Notes: generated by a model from the sequence alone, not told the origin. DNA of 15,692 nucleotides from an uncultured Gammaproteobacteria bacterium (GCA_913049565.1 CAJWZG010000037.1:1-15692), one strand, 5' to 3'; positions 7,247 through 15,692 are shown, counted from the first letter of the stretch. Translations and numbers: made by a program.

Positions 7247-7606
7247 GCACTCGTTTATTTGAATCATGCTGGCAGCCCAACAAACACTTGACCTTTTTTG
7301 GTGCGCGCACTAGCTTGGTGCATTAAGGCTCGCTCTATCCAGACATATTGCCTGTTCCTAGATAACGCAGCGGCGTTTTTACCGGCAGAAAATCACAATT
7401 TACATGGGTCATCGTGATAGCGAACACTCGCAAACCTCACGGAAAAAGTCGGCCCAATTTTTGCTTCACAGTTGAAGAACCGTCACTTAGTCTGCAAGAG
7501 GTCAGATTAAACGAAGCCTCGGAAAGTCGGGCGAAATACGGCTCGCGCAAGAAATGCCGAGCGTTATAGGCAATTGTTGCTACCAAAGATGTCTTACATA
7601 TAGGCA
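7247..7606 (+). other. Non-coding gap between glnII and ntrB
   Basis: About 360 bases without a convincing gene. It contains the NtrC-like site at 7306-7322 near its left end. No good sigma54 match is seen. TTGGTG (7316-7321) with TATCCA 15 bases later is a poor sigma70 candidate overlapping that site. A 23-codon frame (7404-7475) lacks a ribosome binding site and is not called. The DUF4124 gene that some gammaproteobacteria carry here is absent. Confidence 0.5.
7306..7322 (+). promoter_or_regulatory. NtrC-like site in the glnII-ntrB gap
   Basis: CGCACT-AGCTT-GGTGCA has a perfect right half and keeps the GCAC core in the left half, with correct five-base spacing. An additional GGTGCG half-site sits just before it (7300-7305). 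In E. coli an NtrC site between glnA and glnL represses the local promoter; an equivalent autoregulatory role for ntrBC is the natural inference here. Confidence 0.6.
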
Positions 7607-8686
7607 GTGATGAACCAAGTCAGAAAGCACCCTTTACAAGGCCAAAAGATTGCTCAACACCTGTTGGGCAGCATGACGACGGCGATCATCGTGCTGGATG
7701 AAAAGTTGCTGGTCAAAAAACTCAATATCGCCGCCGAGAACCTGCTGCATTTGTCAGCAAGTTCCGTGCTGGACAGCTCGCTCAACGCTTTGCTACTGCG
7801 AAGTGAAGAACTAGTCGCGTCTTTAGACCAGGCGCTGCAGGAAAGTCAGCCCTTCACGGCGCGAAACGTCGCATTAGAACTCCCTGAAAATACCATCGAG
7901 CACGTGGACCTAACCGTCACAAACTTAGAATCGCCCAAGGGATTACTGCTAGAGCTTCACCCAACGAGCCGCATCAATTCGATTAGCCAAGGCAGCACTG
8001 CCCAAGAACAGCAAATAACCACGAGAAGCCTAATTCGCGGTTTGGCTCACGAAGTGAAAAACCCTCTAGGCGGCATACGCGGTGCTGCCCAACTGTTGGA
8101 AAGAACGCTGCCAAACGAGGAGTTGAAGGAATACACCAACGTGATCATTAGCGAAGCAGACCGCCTTCGTGACTTGGTCGATCGCATGCTTGGACCTTGG
8201 CAACCGCTCGAATTAGAACCCATCAACTTGATCGAAGCTGTAGAGCGAGTCATACAAATCCTACAGGCGGAATACGACACCAACTTACATTGGCAGCGCG
8301 ACTACGATCCGAGCTTACCCCCGGTAAAAGGCAGCAAGGATCAATTGATCCAAGCAGTGCTCAACATTACCCGAAACGCATGTCAGGCCCTTCAGAATAC
8401 AGAGCGAGCCCGAGTTACGTTTACGACGCGAGTGGTGCGTCAATTTACAATTGGCTCTGTGCGGCATAAACAAATCATGCACTTGTGTGTAACCGACAAC
8501 GGACCCGGCATACCCGAGAATCTCATTGATCGTATATTTTTTCCTATGATCAGTGGGCGCAGCCAAGGGTCCGGCCTTGGTCTGTCGATTTCACAAAACA
8601 TTATCAGCCAACACGGCGGTGCTTTGCAGGTAAGCAGTCGACCGGGGAGCACTACATTCTCTGTCTATCTACCCTTCAGCATATGA
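7607..8686 (+). CDS. glnL (ntrB): Nitrogen regulation sensor histidine kinase NtrB
   Basis: Cytosolic sensor kinase/phosphatase that phosphorylates NtrC when nitrogen is scarce; PII binding switches it to phosphatase activity. The 359 residues have no transmembrane segment. An N-terminal PAS-like domain (about 15-125) precedes the dimerisation domain, with the phosphorylated histidine at 148 in GLAHEVKNPLGG. The ATP-binding domain follows, with the N box NITRNACQAL (253-262), the G1 box DNGPGIP (297-303) and the G2 box GSGLGLS (321-327). The frame has a stop just upstream (7601-7603), so the start is GTG at 7607 or ATG at 7610; neither has a strong ribosome binding site, suggesting low expression. 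ntrC begins 25 bases after the stop. Confidence 0.96.
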   Translation: MMNQVRKHPLQGQKIAQHLLGSMTTAIIVLDEKLLVKKLNIAAENLLHLSASSVLDSSLNALLLRSEELVASLDQALQESQPFTARNVALELPENTIEHVDLTVTNLESPKGLLLELHPTSRINSISQGSTAQEQQITTRSLIRGLAHEVKNPLGGIRGAAQLLERTLPNEELKEYTNVIISEADRLRDLVDRMLGPWQPLELEPINLIEAVERVIQILQAEYDTNLHWQRDYDPSLPPVKGSKDQLIQAVLNITRNACQALQNTERARVTFTTRVVRQFTIGSVRHKQIMHLCVTDNGPGIPENLIDRIFFPMISGRSQGSGLGLSISQNIISQHGGALQVSSRPGSTTFSVYLPFSI

Positions 8687-8711
8687 CCGGCAAACAAAAT
8701 ATGAGAACAAC

Positions 8712-10100
8712 ATGAATCAGCACGTATGGGTCATTGATGACGACAGCGCAATTCGATGGGTCTTAGATCGCGCTCTCAGTCAGGCAGGTATTCCAATCAC
8801 TGCATTTAACACCGCCGATCAAGCGCTACATCACCTAGGCGAAGAGCCGCCCTTAGCGATTATTACCGATATAAGTATGCCCGGCACATCAGGCCTGGAT
8901 TTCTTGAACCAAATCAAGGAAGCCCATAGCCAGGTTCCGGTGATTGTGATGACCGCTCACTCAGATCTGCAAAGTGCTGTTACAAGCTTTGAGCGGGGGG
9001 CGTTTGAATACCTGCCCAAGCCTTTTGACGTCGACGATGCGGTGGCTGTTGTTCGACGTGCTATTGCCCAAACGGAAGACGTAAAGACAGTTAGCCTTCC
9101 CGATCCAGAAGGATCCACAGAAATCATCGGTCAGGCTCCGGCTATGCAAGAGGTGTTTCGCGCAATAGGGCGGCTGTCTTCATCTAACGTGACGGTGCTC
9201 ATTAATGGTCCATCGGGTTCCGGAAAGGAGCTTGTCGCACGGGCGCTGCATCGCCATTCGCCACGACAAGGAGAACCCTTTGTGGCACTGAACGTAGCGG
9301 CTATTCCCAGTGACCTAATTGAAAGCGAGCTGTTTGGGCACGAAAAAGGGGCATTTACCGGCGCTGCCCAACGCCGGGTCGGCCGCTTCGAGCAAGCCAA
9401 CGGCGGCACTCTGTTTTTAGACGAAATAGGTGATATGCCGGCTTCAGCACAAACACGTTTGTTACGCGTTTTGGCGGAAAACGAATTTTACCGCGTTGGT
9501 GGCCATCATTCGGTCAGCGTTAACGTGCGAATCGTCGCAGCCACCCATCAAAATCTCGAAAAACTTGTCGAGCAGGGTAAGTTCCGTGATGACCTGTTCC
9601 ACCGCCTCAACGTCATTCGAGTACATGTTCCCGGATTAGCAGAAAGGCGCCAAGACATCCCTTTACTTGCGAAGCACTTTATGGACGCAGCGGCTATCGA
9701 ATTAGGTGACGAACCAAAAAGGTTAGATCCAGCTGCTGCCGACTATTTAAGCTTGCTGCCTTGGCCGGGCAACGTTCGTCAGCTGGAGAACACCTGTCGA
9801 TGGCTACAGGTGATGGCTAGCTCCAGAACGGTCTTAATTGAGGATCTGCCTTCCGAGCTGCAACAAAGCGAAACCAATGCAGACCATGGAAGTTGGGAAA
9901 CCGCACTAGAACTATGGGCCAATCAACAGCTTGAAAAACAGCCGGACATTGCCCTATTGGAAACCGCGATGCCTAAATTTGAGCGAGTCATCATCAATGC
10001 CGCCCTGCGAAAAACCGGCGGACGCAAGAAAGATGCCGCCGAATTGCTGGGATGGGGGCGCAACACGCTGACACGAAAGATGCAGGAACTCGACCTCTAA
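8712..10100 (+). CDS. glnG (ntrC): Nitrogen regulation response regulator NtrC
   Basis: Sigma54-dependent enhancer-binding protein that activates nitrogen-starvation genes when phosphorylated by NtrB. The 462-residue product has three domains. The receiver domain carries the phospho-acceptor Asp53 (TDISMPG), with the acidic DDD at 9-11 and the conserved lysine in LPKPFD. The AAA+ domain has a Walker A motif GPSGSGKE (166-173), the sigma54-contacting GAFTGA loop (213-218) and Walker B LFLDEIGD (234-241). A Fis-type helix-turn-helix ends the protein ([20 protein letters not shown]). It should bind the three NtrC-like sites in this window. trmL starts 17 bases downstream on the same strand. Confidence 0.98.
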   Translation: MNQHVWVIDDDSAIRWVLDRALSQAGIPITAFNTADQALHHLGEEPPLAIITDISMPGTSGLDFLNQIKEAHSQVPVIVMTAHSDLQSAVTSFERGAFEYLPKPFDVDDAVAVVRRAIAQTEDVKTVSLPDPEGSTEIIGQAPAMQEVFRAIGRLSSSNVTVLINGPSGSGKELVARALHRHSPRQGEPFVALNVAAIPSDLIESELFGHEKGAFTGAAQRRVGRFEQANGGTLFLDEIGDMPASAQTRLLRVLAENEFYRVGGHHSVSVNVRIVAATHQNLEKLVEQGKFRDDLFHRLNVIRVHVPGLAERRQDIPLLAKHFMDAAAIELGDEPKRLDPAAADYLSLLPWPGNVRQLENTCRWLQVMASSRTVLIEDLPSELQQSETNADHGSWETALELWANQQLEKQPDIALLETAMPKFERVIINAALRKTGGRKKDAAELLGWGRNTLTRKMQELDL

Positions 10101-10117
10101 CGGTTTGCTGTTTAGCC

Positions 10118-10579
10118 ATGCACGTCGTGCTTTTCCAGCCTGAAATTCCACCGAATACAGGAAACATCATTCGCATTTGCGCTAACACTGGCGCGAGCCT
10201 GCATTTAATTCGTCCTTTGGGTTTCGCATGGGATGATAAACGCCTGCGACGAGCGGGCCTTGATTATCACGACTTCACCGCTGTCGCCCTTTACGACACG
10301 CTCAGTGAATGCGAGGAATATCTTAAGGACAGCCGTTGGTTTGCGATGACCACTAAGGGTAGCCGTAACTTCGCCGAAATTTCCTATGCCGAAACTGATG
10401 TCTTGCTGTTCGGTCCAGAAACTCGTGGCTTGCCCGACGATGTGCTGAACCGTTGGCCGGTCGATCGAAAACTACGAATCCCCATGCAAGCACCAACGCG
10501 CAGCATCAATCTCGCAAATTCAGTTGCCGTGACCCTGTACGAAGCGTGGCGGCAGAGAGGCTATGACGGAGTGCTTTGA
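10118..10579 (+). CDS. trmL: tRNA (cytidine/uridine-2'-O-)-methyltransferase TrmL
   Basis: SPOUT-class methyltransferase that uses S-adenosylmethionine to 2'-O-methylate the wobble nucleotide (position 34) of two leucine tRNAs. The 153-residue length is close to the E. coli enzyme. Family marks are [14 protein letters not shown] at the N-terminus, [10 protein letters not shown], and the knotted cofactor site made by [11 protein letters not shown] and [11 protein letters not shown]. The ATG at 10118 begins the typical [11 protein letters not shown]; an in-frame upstream start would overlap ntrC and add residues unlike the family. It converges on secB, 36 bases away, with no clear terminator between them. 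Confidence 0.96.
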   Translation: MHVVLFQPEIPPNTGNIIRICANTGASLHLIRPLGFAWDDKRLRRAGLDYHDFTAVALYDTLSECEEYLKDSRWFAMTTKGSRNFAEISYAETDVLLFGPETRGLPDDVLNRWPVDRKLRIPMQAPTRSINLANSVAVTLYEAWRQRGYDGVL

Positions 10580-10615
10580 GCCCAGCTGACGTAGCTAAAA
10601 ACCTAATCTCTATTG

Positions 10616-11128
10616 CTAATGTGTTGTCGCTGAATCGGCGGCGGCTTCCTGCTTCTGCTGATGCTCTTGCATCGCTTGCACGAACATGGCTTCAAAGTTG
10701 ACCTGCGCTAGCTGGATCGGGGGAAAACCGCCCTTAACTACCAAGTTATCCACGCTTTCTCGCGCATACGGAAACAGCGTGTTGGGGCATGCGATACCAA
10801 CGACTTGGCTAACCTGACCTGGGGCTGCGTTTTTGATGAGGAAAATACCCGCCTGCTGCACCTCTACCAAAAAGCCGAGGTAGTCTTCCTCCACGCTGGC
10901 GCGCACGGTAATGCTCAAGACAACTTCATGTCGATCATCCGGCAGTGCAGACGCTCTAGTATTGATATCTACCGACAAATTTGGCTGCCATTGCCGCGTA
11001 AACACTTCTGGTGACTTCGGCGACTCAAACGAGGCGTCTTTGAGATAAACCTTCTCAATACGCAGCTGCACCTGTTGCTCTTCTGCACCGCCCTCGGTCT
11101 GAGGAAGTGTTTGATTCTCGTCTGTCAT
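10616..11128 (-). CDS. secB: Protein-export chaperone SecB
   Basis: Tetrameric cytosolic chaperone that keeps precursor proteins unfolded and hands them to SecA for export through SecYEG. The 170-residue product has the SecB core: IEKVYLKDASFESP, RQWQPNL, VVLSITVRAS, the conserved VEVQQAGIF, and CPNTLFPYARE. The C-terminus is a short Gln/Ala-rich tail. The start is the ATG at 11128, whose A is also the last base of the upstream rhodanese stop (TAATG), so the two genes are translationally coupled. In many relatives a glutaredoxin gene (grxC) sits between these two; it is absent here. With tatABC in the same window, both general export routes are represented. Confidence 0.97.
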   Translation of the reverse strand: MTDENQTLPQTEGGAEEQQVQLRIEKVYLKDASFESPKSPEVFTRQWQPNLSVDINTRASALPDDRHEVVLSITVRASVEEDYLGFLVEVQQAGIFLIKNAAPGQVSQVVGIACPNTLFPYARESVDNLVVKGGFPPIQLAQVNFEAMFVQAMQEHQQKQEAAADSATTH

Positions 11129-11541
11129 TATTTCACCACTGGTAAGTTTTGCGCCCGCCACTCGGAGTATCCGCCGGTCAAGCGGGTAACGTTAGTAAAA
11201 CCGTTTTTTTGCAAAAGAGTGCCTGCCGCACCTGAGTGCTGCCCTACTTTACAGGCGATAACGACTGGTGAATCTTTGTATTGAGACAACTCATCGACCC
11301 GCGACTCCAATGAAGCGTAGGGGATATTTACGGCATCAACGATGTGTCCTTCCATGAACTCTCCGCGTTCCCGCACGTCGAGTACAACAGCCTTTTCTTT
11401 GTTGACCAGTCTGACCAACTCTTGAGTGCCAATCGTTGCTCCAGCGCGAGCAGATTCATTGCGAAAAAACAAAAAAATCAACAATAAAAAGGTTCCGATC
11501 AAGATCGGGTGGTTGCCCAAAAATGTAAAGAACTGTTCCAT
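11128..11541 (-). CDS. Membrane-anchored rhodanese-domain protein (YibN-like)
   Basis: Single rhodanese domain behind an N-terminal membrane anchor, 137 residues. The hydrophobic segment (about residues 11-27) comes first, then the domain with VVLDVRERGEFMEGHI (52-67) and an active-site loop starting at Cys97 (CKVGQHS), so sulfurtransferase chemistry is possible. It ends with the usual GGYSEW. The chosen ATG at 11541 gives the typical MEQFF start and is preceded by AAAGG. The position next to secB and divergent from gpmI matches E. coli yibN; the family's physiological role is not settled, and a link to membrane protein biogenesis is only suggested by context. Confidence 0.92.
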   Translation of the reverse strand: MEQFFTFLGNHPILIGTFLLLIFLFFRNESARAGATIGTQELVRLVNKEKAVVLDVRERGEFMEGHIVDAVNIPYASLESRVDELSQYKDSPVVIACKVGQHSGAAGTLLQKNGFTNVTRLTGGYSEWRAQNLPVVK

Positions 11542-11566
11542 GGGTGCGCCTTTAAAACGAATCAGG

Positions 11567-11572
11567 ATTATA
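11567..11572 (-). promoter_or_regulatory. -10 box of a promoter for rhodanese-secB
   Basis: On the minus strand there is a perfect TATAAT, 25 bases ahead of the ATG at 11541, giving a leader of about 19 bases. No convincing -35 hexamer is found at 16-18 bases, so an activator or a weak -35 contact would be needed. Confidence 0.4.
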
Positions 11573-11598
11573 CACATTCATCCTGTATCACTGAGCTT

Positions 11599-11617
11599 TT
11601 TGCTAAGCTTTGCTAAG
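11599..11617. repeat. Tandem TTTGCTAAG repeat between rhodanese and gpmI
   Basis: TTTGCTAAG occurs at 11599-11607 and again at 11609-11617, a ten-base period close to one helical turn. It lies in the 96-base divergent region, just upstream of gpmI. It may be a binding site for a regulator or part of the gpmI promoter, but two copies may also be chance. Confidence 0.4.
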
Positions 11618-11637
11618 TCACCTATTAGGATCGTTCC

Positions 11638-13176
11638 ATGGCAAATGTCAGCTTGCTGGTTATCCTCGATGGCTTCGGCCACAGCTTGGAAGTCGAAAAC
11701 AATGCGATTGCGCTTGCAAGCACCCCCACATGGGACCGATTCGTGGCCAATCGGCCCAATACTTTGATTTCAGGATCGGGGCTTGATGTAGGCCTGCCCC
11801 CGGGACAAATGGGTAACTCCGAGGTTGGCCATATGAATTTAGGTTCCGGGCGGGTGGTTTATCAAGATTTCACAAGAATCAACCAAGCGATGGAAACAGG
11901 CGCTTTTTCGGACAACCCTGCATTTCGAGAGGTTTTTAAAAGCGTCAATGACAACAGCGGTGCGCTTCATGTTATGGGGCTGCTCTCACCTGGCGGCGTG
12001 CACAGTCATGAAGAGCAGATATTTGCACTCGTTCGTGCAGCAGCAGAAGCCGGAGTGGCCGAGGTGTTTCTGCACGCGTTCCTTGACGGCAGAGACACGC
12101 CTCCCCGCAGCGCCATGGCTTCTGTGACCGCCGCAGAAAATTTGTTTCGTACACTCGGGTGCGGCCGCGTACTGAGCGTTTGCGGCCGGTATTATGCTAT
12201 GGATCGCGACAACAACTGGGATCGCCAAGCTCGCGCCTACAACCTTCTAGCTCGGGGAGAAGCACCATTTCACGCGCAAAGCCCCAGCGAGGCGTTACAA
12301 GCTGCTTATGATCGGAATGAGAGCGACGAATTCGTTCAGCCAACGGCGCTGCATGATGCACAAGAACCACCCCGAGGCATTCGCGCCAAAGATAGTGTGA
12401 TTTTCATGAACTTTCGGGCTGACAGGGCTAGGCAGTTAACACGGGCGATGAACAATGTTGACTTCGACGGCTTTGAACGCAGGTCATTCGATGCACCGGC
12501 AAATTTCACGACATTGACCCAATACGCCGATGACATACAGCTACCCAGTGCGTTCGCACCCGAAGAACTGCAAAACACCCTTGGCGAGTATCTGCAGAAC
12601 AATAACAAACGCCAATTGCGCATTGCAGAAACTGAAAAATGCGCTCACGTGACGTTCTTTTTTTCAGGCGGTCGAGAAAAACCCTTTGCGGGGGAAAAGC
12701 GTATTTTGATCCCATCACCCGATGTCGCCACCTACGACCTGCAACCCGAAATGAGTGCCAAGAAAGTCACCGATCAATTGGTCGAGGCCATTCAAAGTGG
12801 TGAGTTCGATACGATTGTTTGCAACTATGCCAACGGAGACATGGTAGGTCACAGCGGCAAACTCAAACCTGCCATACAGGCAGTGCAAACCCTTGATGCC
12901 TGCCTAGCAAGACTGGAAGCTGCCATCGATCAGGTCGCCGGTCATATGCTGGTCACTGCCGATCACGGCAATGTCGAGCAAATGCGCGACCCGAAGAGCA
13001 ATCAAGAGCATACCGCGCATACCAGCAACCTCGTCCCCTTGGTCTACGTCGGCCCTGACGATCTGCGTCTGCGCGAGGGGGGCAGTCTTTGCGATGTTGC
13101 GCCAACCTTGCTTAATCTGATGCGGCTCGAGGTACCCAGCGAAATGACGGGCACAAGCCTCATCGCCGATTCATAA
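11638..13176 (+). CDS. gpmI: 2,3-bisphosphoglycerate-independent phosphoglycerate mutase
   Basis: Interconverts 3- and 2-phosphoglycerate in glycolysis and gluconeogenesis through a phosphoserine intermediate, using two manganese ions. The 512-residue monomer is of normal length. The alkaline-phosphatase-like metal site starts with ILDGFG (Asp11) and the catalytic Ser61 in GQMGNSEVGHMN. The substrate-binding insert domain contains FLDGRDTPPRS and GRYYAMDRDNNWDR. NFRADRAR, then TADHGN and HTSNLVPL complete the second metal site. An AGGA ribosome binding site lies eight bases before the ATG. It heads a compact operon; envC begins two bases after the stop. Confidence 0.98.
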   Translation: MANVSLLVILDGFGHSLEVENNAIALASTPTWDRFVANRPNTLISGSGLDVGLPPGQMGNSEVGHMNLGSGRVVYQDFTRINQAMETGAFSDNPAFREVFKSVNDNSGALHVMGLLSPGGVHSHEEQIFALVRAAAEAGVAEVFLHAFLDGRDTPPRSAMASVTAAENLFRTLGCGRVLSVCGRYYAMDRDNNWDRQARAYNLLARGEAPFHAQSPSEALQAAYDRNESDEFVQPTALHDAQEPPRGIRAKDSVIFMNFRADRARQLTRAMNNVDFDGFERRSFDAPANFTTLTQYADDIQLPSAFAPEELQNTLGEYLQNNNKRQLRIAETEKCAHVTFFFSGGREKPFAGEKRILIPSPDVATYDLQPEMSAKKVTDQLVEAIQSGEFDTIVCNYANGDMVGHSGKLKPAIQAVQTLDACLARLEAAIDQVAGHMLVTADHGNVEQMRDPKSNQEHTAHTSNLVPLVYVGPDDLRLREGGSLCDVAPTLLNLMRLEVPSEMTGTSLIADS

Positions 13177-13178
13177 CT

Positions 13179-14330
13179 GTGGCGAGAGGCAGCTGGCAGT
13201 TAGCGCCCGCGCTTTGCATGGCATTCACTCTTGCGCTCGCTCACCCTGCCCGTTCAGCAGAGGTTTCTACCGATGCCGAAGCCAGATCGGCGCTGGAAGG
13301 TATTGTCGAACAGCTCAATGCGTTGGAGTTATGGTTTAGCGACACAGAGCGTCGCAGTGCTGAAATCGAGCAAAAAATACAGCAGCAGGATCAAGCAATC
13401 GGAGATCTACGGCAGGAAAGTCGAGCCTTAGAAAGAGCCCTCCGTTCCGTTCGCAAAGACATTTCGGCACTGCAAGAGCAACAAGCAACACTCGAACGTG
13501 AAACTGCTGCTCAACGAAAGATCATCATTGCCCACCTGCAAGCGGCCTCACGAGTGAGCGGCGATAACCTTGTCAAACAACTCCTAAGCCAACGTTCGAG
13601 CGCTGACGCGCAACGCTTTATGCGCTATCACGGATACTTCAGCCAGCAGCGCTTAGAAGCCCTTGAAGAGTTCAAGGCAAACCTGAAGAAGTTGCAGCGT
13701 ACCCAAACGCAATTGAGCCAGAAGCTCGCTGAGCAAATTCAGCAATCCAACCAACTGACTGCACGCACTCGCGATCTACAAATACAGCGCAACGATCGCG
13801 CCCGAGCAGTAAAAGCATTGGCTTTAGAACGGAAAAGTAAAACAGCTCAACAATCTGCGCTGCTGGCGGACGGTGACCGCCTACGCGAGTTGATCAGAAC
13901 GCTACGCAGTCAATCGACTGTTTTAGACGGCAAGGCGTTTGCTGCTGCCAAGGGGAAATTGCCGCGACCTGTGACCGGCGAGATTAGACACGTCTTTGGT
14001 GAATCACGATCGGGCACCAACCTAAGTTGGCGTGGTGTCGATTTGGCTGCCGCTAAAGGCACATTGGTGAACGCGGTGTTTCGCGGCAAAGTGATTTTTA
14101 GTGACTGGCTACGAGGGTTCGGGTTGATCACGATTGTCGATCACGGCGGCGGCTACATGACACTGTATGGTCACGCTGACGCCTTGCTCAAAAATCCGGG
14201 CGATTGGGTCGAGGGCGGCGAGCCATTGGCTGAGGCCGGTGATAGCGGCGGTGGATACCAGCCGGGCATTTATTTCGAATTGAGACAAGACGGCACGGTG
14301 AAAAACCCCAAGCCATGGCTAGCTCGATGA
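13179..14330 (+). CDS. envC: EnvC-like murein hydrolase activator (degenerate M23/LytM)
   Basis: Periplasmic coiled-coil protein that activates the cell-wall amidases AmiA/AmiB at the division site and is itself recruited by FtsEX. The 383-residue product starts at GTG 13179 with a signal peptide (to about residue 27, cleavage after ARSA). Two long coiled-coil stretches follow (about 30-120 and 160-245), and a LytM domain ends the protein (about 258-383). The metal ligands of active M23 peptidases are lost: the HxGxD motif reads WRGVD (284-288) and the HxH position reads YFE (365-367), exactly as in E. coli EnvC, so it is an activator and not a peptidase. The ORF is packed between gpmI and ctpA. 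Confidence 0.95.
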   Translation: MARGSWQLAPALCMAFTLALAHPARSAEVSTDAEARSALEGIVEQLNALELWFSDTERRSAEIEQKIQQQDQAIGDLRQESRALERALRSVRKDISALQEQQATLERETAAQRKIIIAHLQAASRVSGDNLVKQLLSQRSSADAQRFMRYHGYFSQQRLEALEEFKANLKKLQRTQTQLSQKLAEQIQQSNQLTARTRDLQIQRNDRARAVKALALERKSKTAQQSALLADGDRLRELIRTLRSQSTVLDGKAFAAAKGKLPRPVTGEIRHVFGESRSGTNLSWRGVDLAAAKGTLVNAVFRGKVIFSDWLRGFGLITIVDHGGGYMTLYGHADALLKNPGDWVEGGEPLAEAGDSGGGYQPGIYFELRQDGTVKNPKPWLAR

Positions 14331-15505
14331 GCACAAGTAACTCTGCCGGCACCAAAATTACGGGGCGTACGTTAGCGCTTGGTTTTCTTTGTGGTGTCGC
14401 CGTTGGCCTAATAATTTTTCGCGCACTGGCTCATCAAGATGACACTTTGCGGAGTCTACATGAGGCCAAAAACCAGCTCACAGCGAACTACATTAGCAAT
14501 CTGGGCGATGACCAGCTTGAGCATGCAGCCATCGACGGCATGATGGTTCATTTGGACGACTACTCAGAGCGCCTCAGCGCCAAAGCATATAAGCAACTGC
14601 TTGAAAATGCTCAAGGGCATTTTGCTGGAGTGGGTCTTGAGATAGAGAAAATCAAAAAGCGCTTCACCGTCATTCGCATTCTCCCCAATTCGCCGGCGGC
14701 CGCATCAAGTATCGCTGCTGGTGACGAAATTTTAGCGATTGATGGGGCTCCCGTAACCGGCTGGCTACTCTCCGATCTAGTTGGCGCTTTGCGGGGCCTT
14801 GACGGCGAACCTGTGCGGATCAAATTACTGCGGCCCACTCTTGCAAACAATACGGATGGGCCTGCTGCCGAACTTGAAGTGACTTTAACTCGCTCAGTCT
14901 TAACATCGGTTTACTTGGACTGGCGAGCGCTTGATGAAAACGTCGCATATCTCCGTGTCTTACAGTGTTACGACGGACTCGCCCACGACATCAGCGATGC
15001 AATTGAGCAATTGCAGCCCCTAGGCCTGATACTGGATCTGCGCAGCAACCCCGGGGGAACTCTTAGCTCCGCCGTCGCAACCGTGGATCTATTTATTGAT
15101 CGGGGCGTTATCGTCTCAACCGTGAGTGGACGTGGGCAGACCACTTTCGAGGCTAACGCTCAAACCCCTTACCGAAACCTACCCCTAGCAATACTGGTCG
15201 ATGCGGGGACAGCTTCTGCTGCTGAAATCATCGCCGGCGCACTGCAAGACCATCAGCGCGCCAAAGTCTTAGGCAGTCAAACTTTTGCCAAAGGCAGTGT
15301 TCAAACATTGATGCCCCCGCTGAGCAACGGTAGCGTGCTAAAAATCACCACCGCGCATTATCAAACCCCCAACGGCCGATCATTTGTCCATGAAGGATTA
15401 CTGCCGGATTACGATTCCGGTCACAGCGAGGAGGAGGCAATCCTTGCAGCTGCGGTTGAGACTCTCGCCTTGCCCGCGACATCCGCTTGGGGGCCTGAGC
15501 CCTAG
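14327..15505 (+). CDS. ctpA: S41 family PDZ-containing C-terminal processing protease
   Basis: Periplasmic, membrane-anchored carboxyl-terminal protease that cleaves or degrades envelope proteins; relatives trim peptidoglycan hydrolases, which fits the envC neighbour. The start is taken as the ATG at 14327, overlapping the envC stop as ATGA; ATG 14315 in the same frame is possible. From 14327 the product has 392 residues: an N-terminal membrane segment (about 14-33), a helical segment, a PDZ domain with GHFAGVGLEI and SPAAASSIAAGDEILAIDG, and the S41 core. The catalytic dyad is Ser297 in DAGTASAAEI and Lys322 in TFAKGSVQ; LDLRSNPGG is also present. The gpmI-envC-ctpA order is common in gammaproteobacteria. 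Confidence 0.95.
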   Translation: MSTSNSAGTKITGRTLALGFLCGVAVGLIIFRALAHQDDTLRSLHEAKNQLTANYISNLGDDQLEHAAIDGMMVHLDDYSERLSAKAYKQLLENAQGHFAGVGLEIEKIKKRFTVIRILPNSPAAASSIAAGDEILAIDGAPVTGWLLSDLVGALRGLDGEPVRIKLLRPTLANNTDGPAAELEVTLTRSVLTSVYLDWRALDENVAYLRVLQCYDGLAHDISDAIEQLQPLGLILDLRSNPGGTLSSAVATVDLFIDRGVIVSTVSGRGQTTFEANAQTPYRNLPLAILVDAGTASAAEIIAGALQDHQRAKVLGSQTFAKGSVQTLMPPLSNGSVLKITTAHYQTPNGRSFVHEGLLPDYDSGHSEEEAILAAAVETLALPATSAWGPEP

Positions 15506-15593
15506 TCGTCCAGTAGCGCCTGACCTGCGGCAACATCCAAAGTGCCTTCATAAATGAGGCAGCGGCAGACCGCCTGAATGAACGACCAACCCA

Positions 15594-15692
15594 ATGACCG
15601 CCGAAGCCATCGCACAGCACTGGACAGACAAGGGCACGGACGCGTCACGCCGTGGCACGCTGACGCACGCGCGCATCGAGTTCTATTACAAC
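15594..15692 (+). CDS. Possible start of an unidentified gene, cut by the window end
   Basis: An ATG at 15594 opens a frame running to the window edge for 33 codons (MTAEAIAQHW, then ARIEFYYN), with a third-base pattern like a real gene. I do not recognise the family and see no ribosome binding site. The competing reading is a minus-strand frame, open from the edge to TAG at 15502-15504, whose end (CRCLIYEGTLDVAAGQALLDD region) also looks protein-like and would converge on ctpA with the stops overlapping. The sequence cannot decide between them. Confidence 0.3.
   Translation, partial: MTAEAIAQHWTDKGTDASRRGTLTHARIEFYYN

Noticed and set aside
7404..7475. 23-residue small ORF in the glnII-ntrB gap
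   Set aside because: No ribosome binding site, no hydrophobic or other recognisable pattern, and no sign of conservation that can be judged from one sequence.
14028..14280. EnvC as an active M23 endopeptidase
   Set aside because: The zinc-binding HxGxD and HxH motifs are replaced by WRGVD and YFE, as in known non-catalytic EnvC.
15345..15620. 91-codon minus-strand frame overlapping the ctpA end
   Set aside because: It overlaps the conserved S41 C-terminal coding region and its arginine-rich translation looks like a shadow of the plus-strand gene.

Overview
The window is a stretch of chromosome from a gammaproteobacterium, most likely a marine member of the OMG / Cellvibrionales-like assemblage; that finer placement is inferred from gene content and is tentative. 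The evidence is the combination of three gene blocks classical for this class: ubiB-hisE-tatABC, typA divergent from glnA-ntrB-ntrC, and secB-rhodanese divergent from gpmI-envC-ctpA. I see no phage, insertion sequence, CRISPR array, tRNA or rRNA. Almost all of the DNA is explained by 15 well-recognised genes and one broken one.

Layout. Positions 2-1492 hold the 3' part of ubiB (ubiquinone biosynthesis), followed by hisE (histidine biosynthesis) and a tight tatA-tatB-tatC operon (twin-arginine protein export) with its own likely promoter. Converging on tatC from the minus strand are a dtd remnant (D-aminoacyl-tRNA deacylase) disabled by a stop codon and frame disruption, and the intact typA/bipA GTPase gene.

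The intergenic region at 5690-6170 is the regulatory centre of the window. It carries a candidate sigma70 promoter for typA on the minus strand. On the plus strand it carries two NtrC-like sites, a consensus sigma54 promoter and a structured leader for glutamine synthetase. The glutamine synthetase is not the usual dodecameric GSI of about 470 residues but a eukaryote-like GSII of 337 residues. A strong intrinsic terminator and another NtrC-like site separate it from ntrB-ntrC, the two-component system expected to control it. Together these form a nitrogen-control module in which a GSII occupies the slot normally held by GSI.

Downstream of ntrC is trmL (tRNA wobble 2'-O-methylation), converging on secB, which is translationally coupled to a membrane-anchored rhodanese. 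Divergent from these is a packed operon: gpmI (glycolysis), envC (activator of cell-division amidases) and a ctpA-type PDZ protease, with gaps or overlaps of only a few bases. The last 187 bases are ambiguous and hold at most the edge of another gene.

No wholly new system is evident. The items most worth a second look are the GSII under apparent NtrC/sigma54 control, the decayed dtd, and departures from conserved motifs in UbiB.
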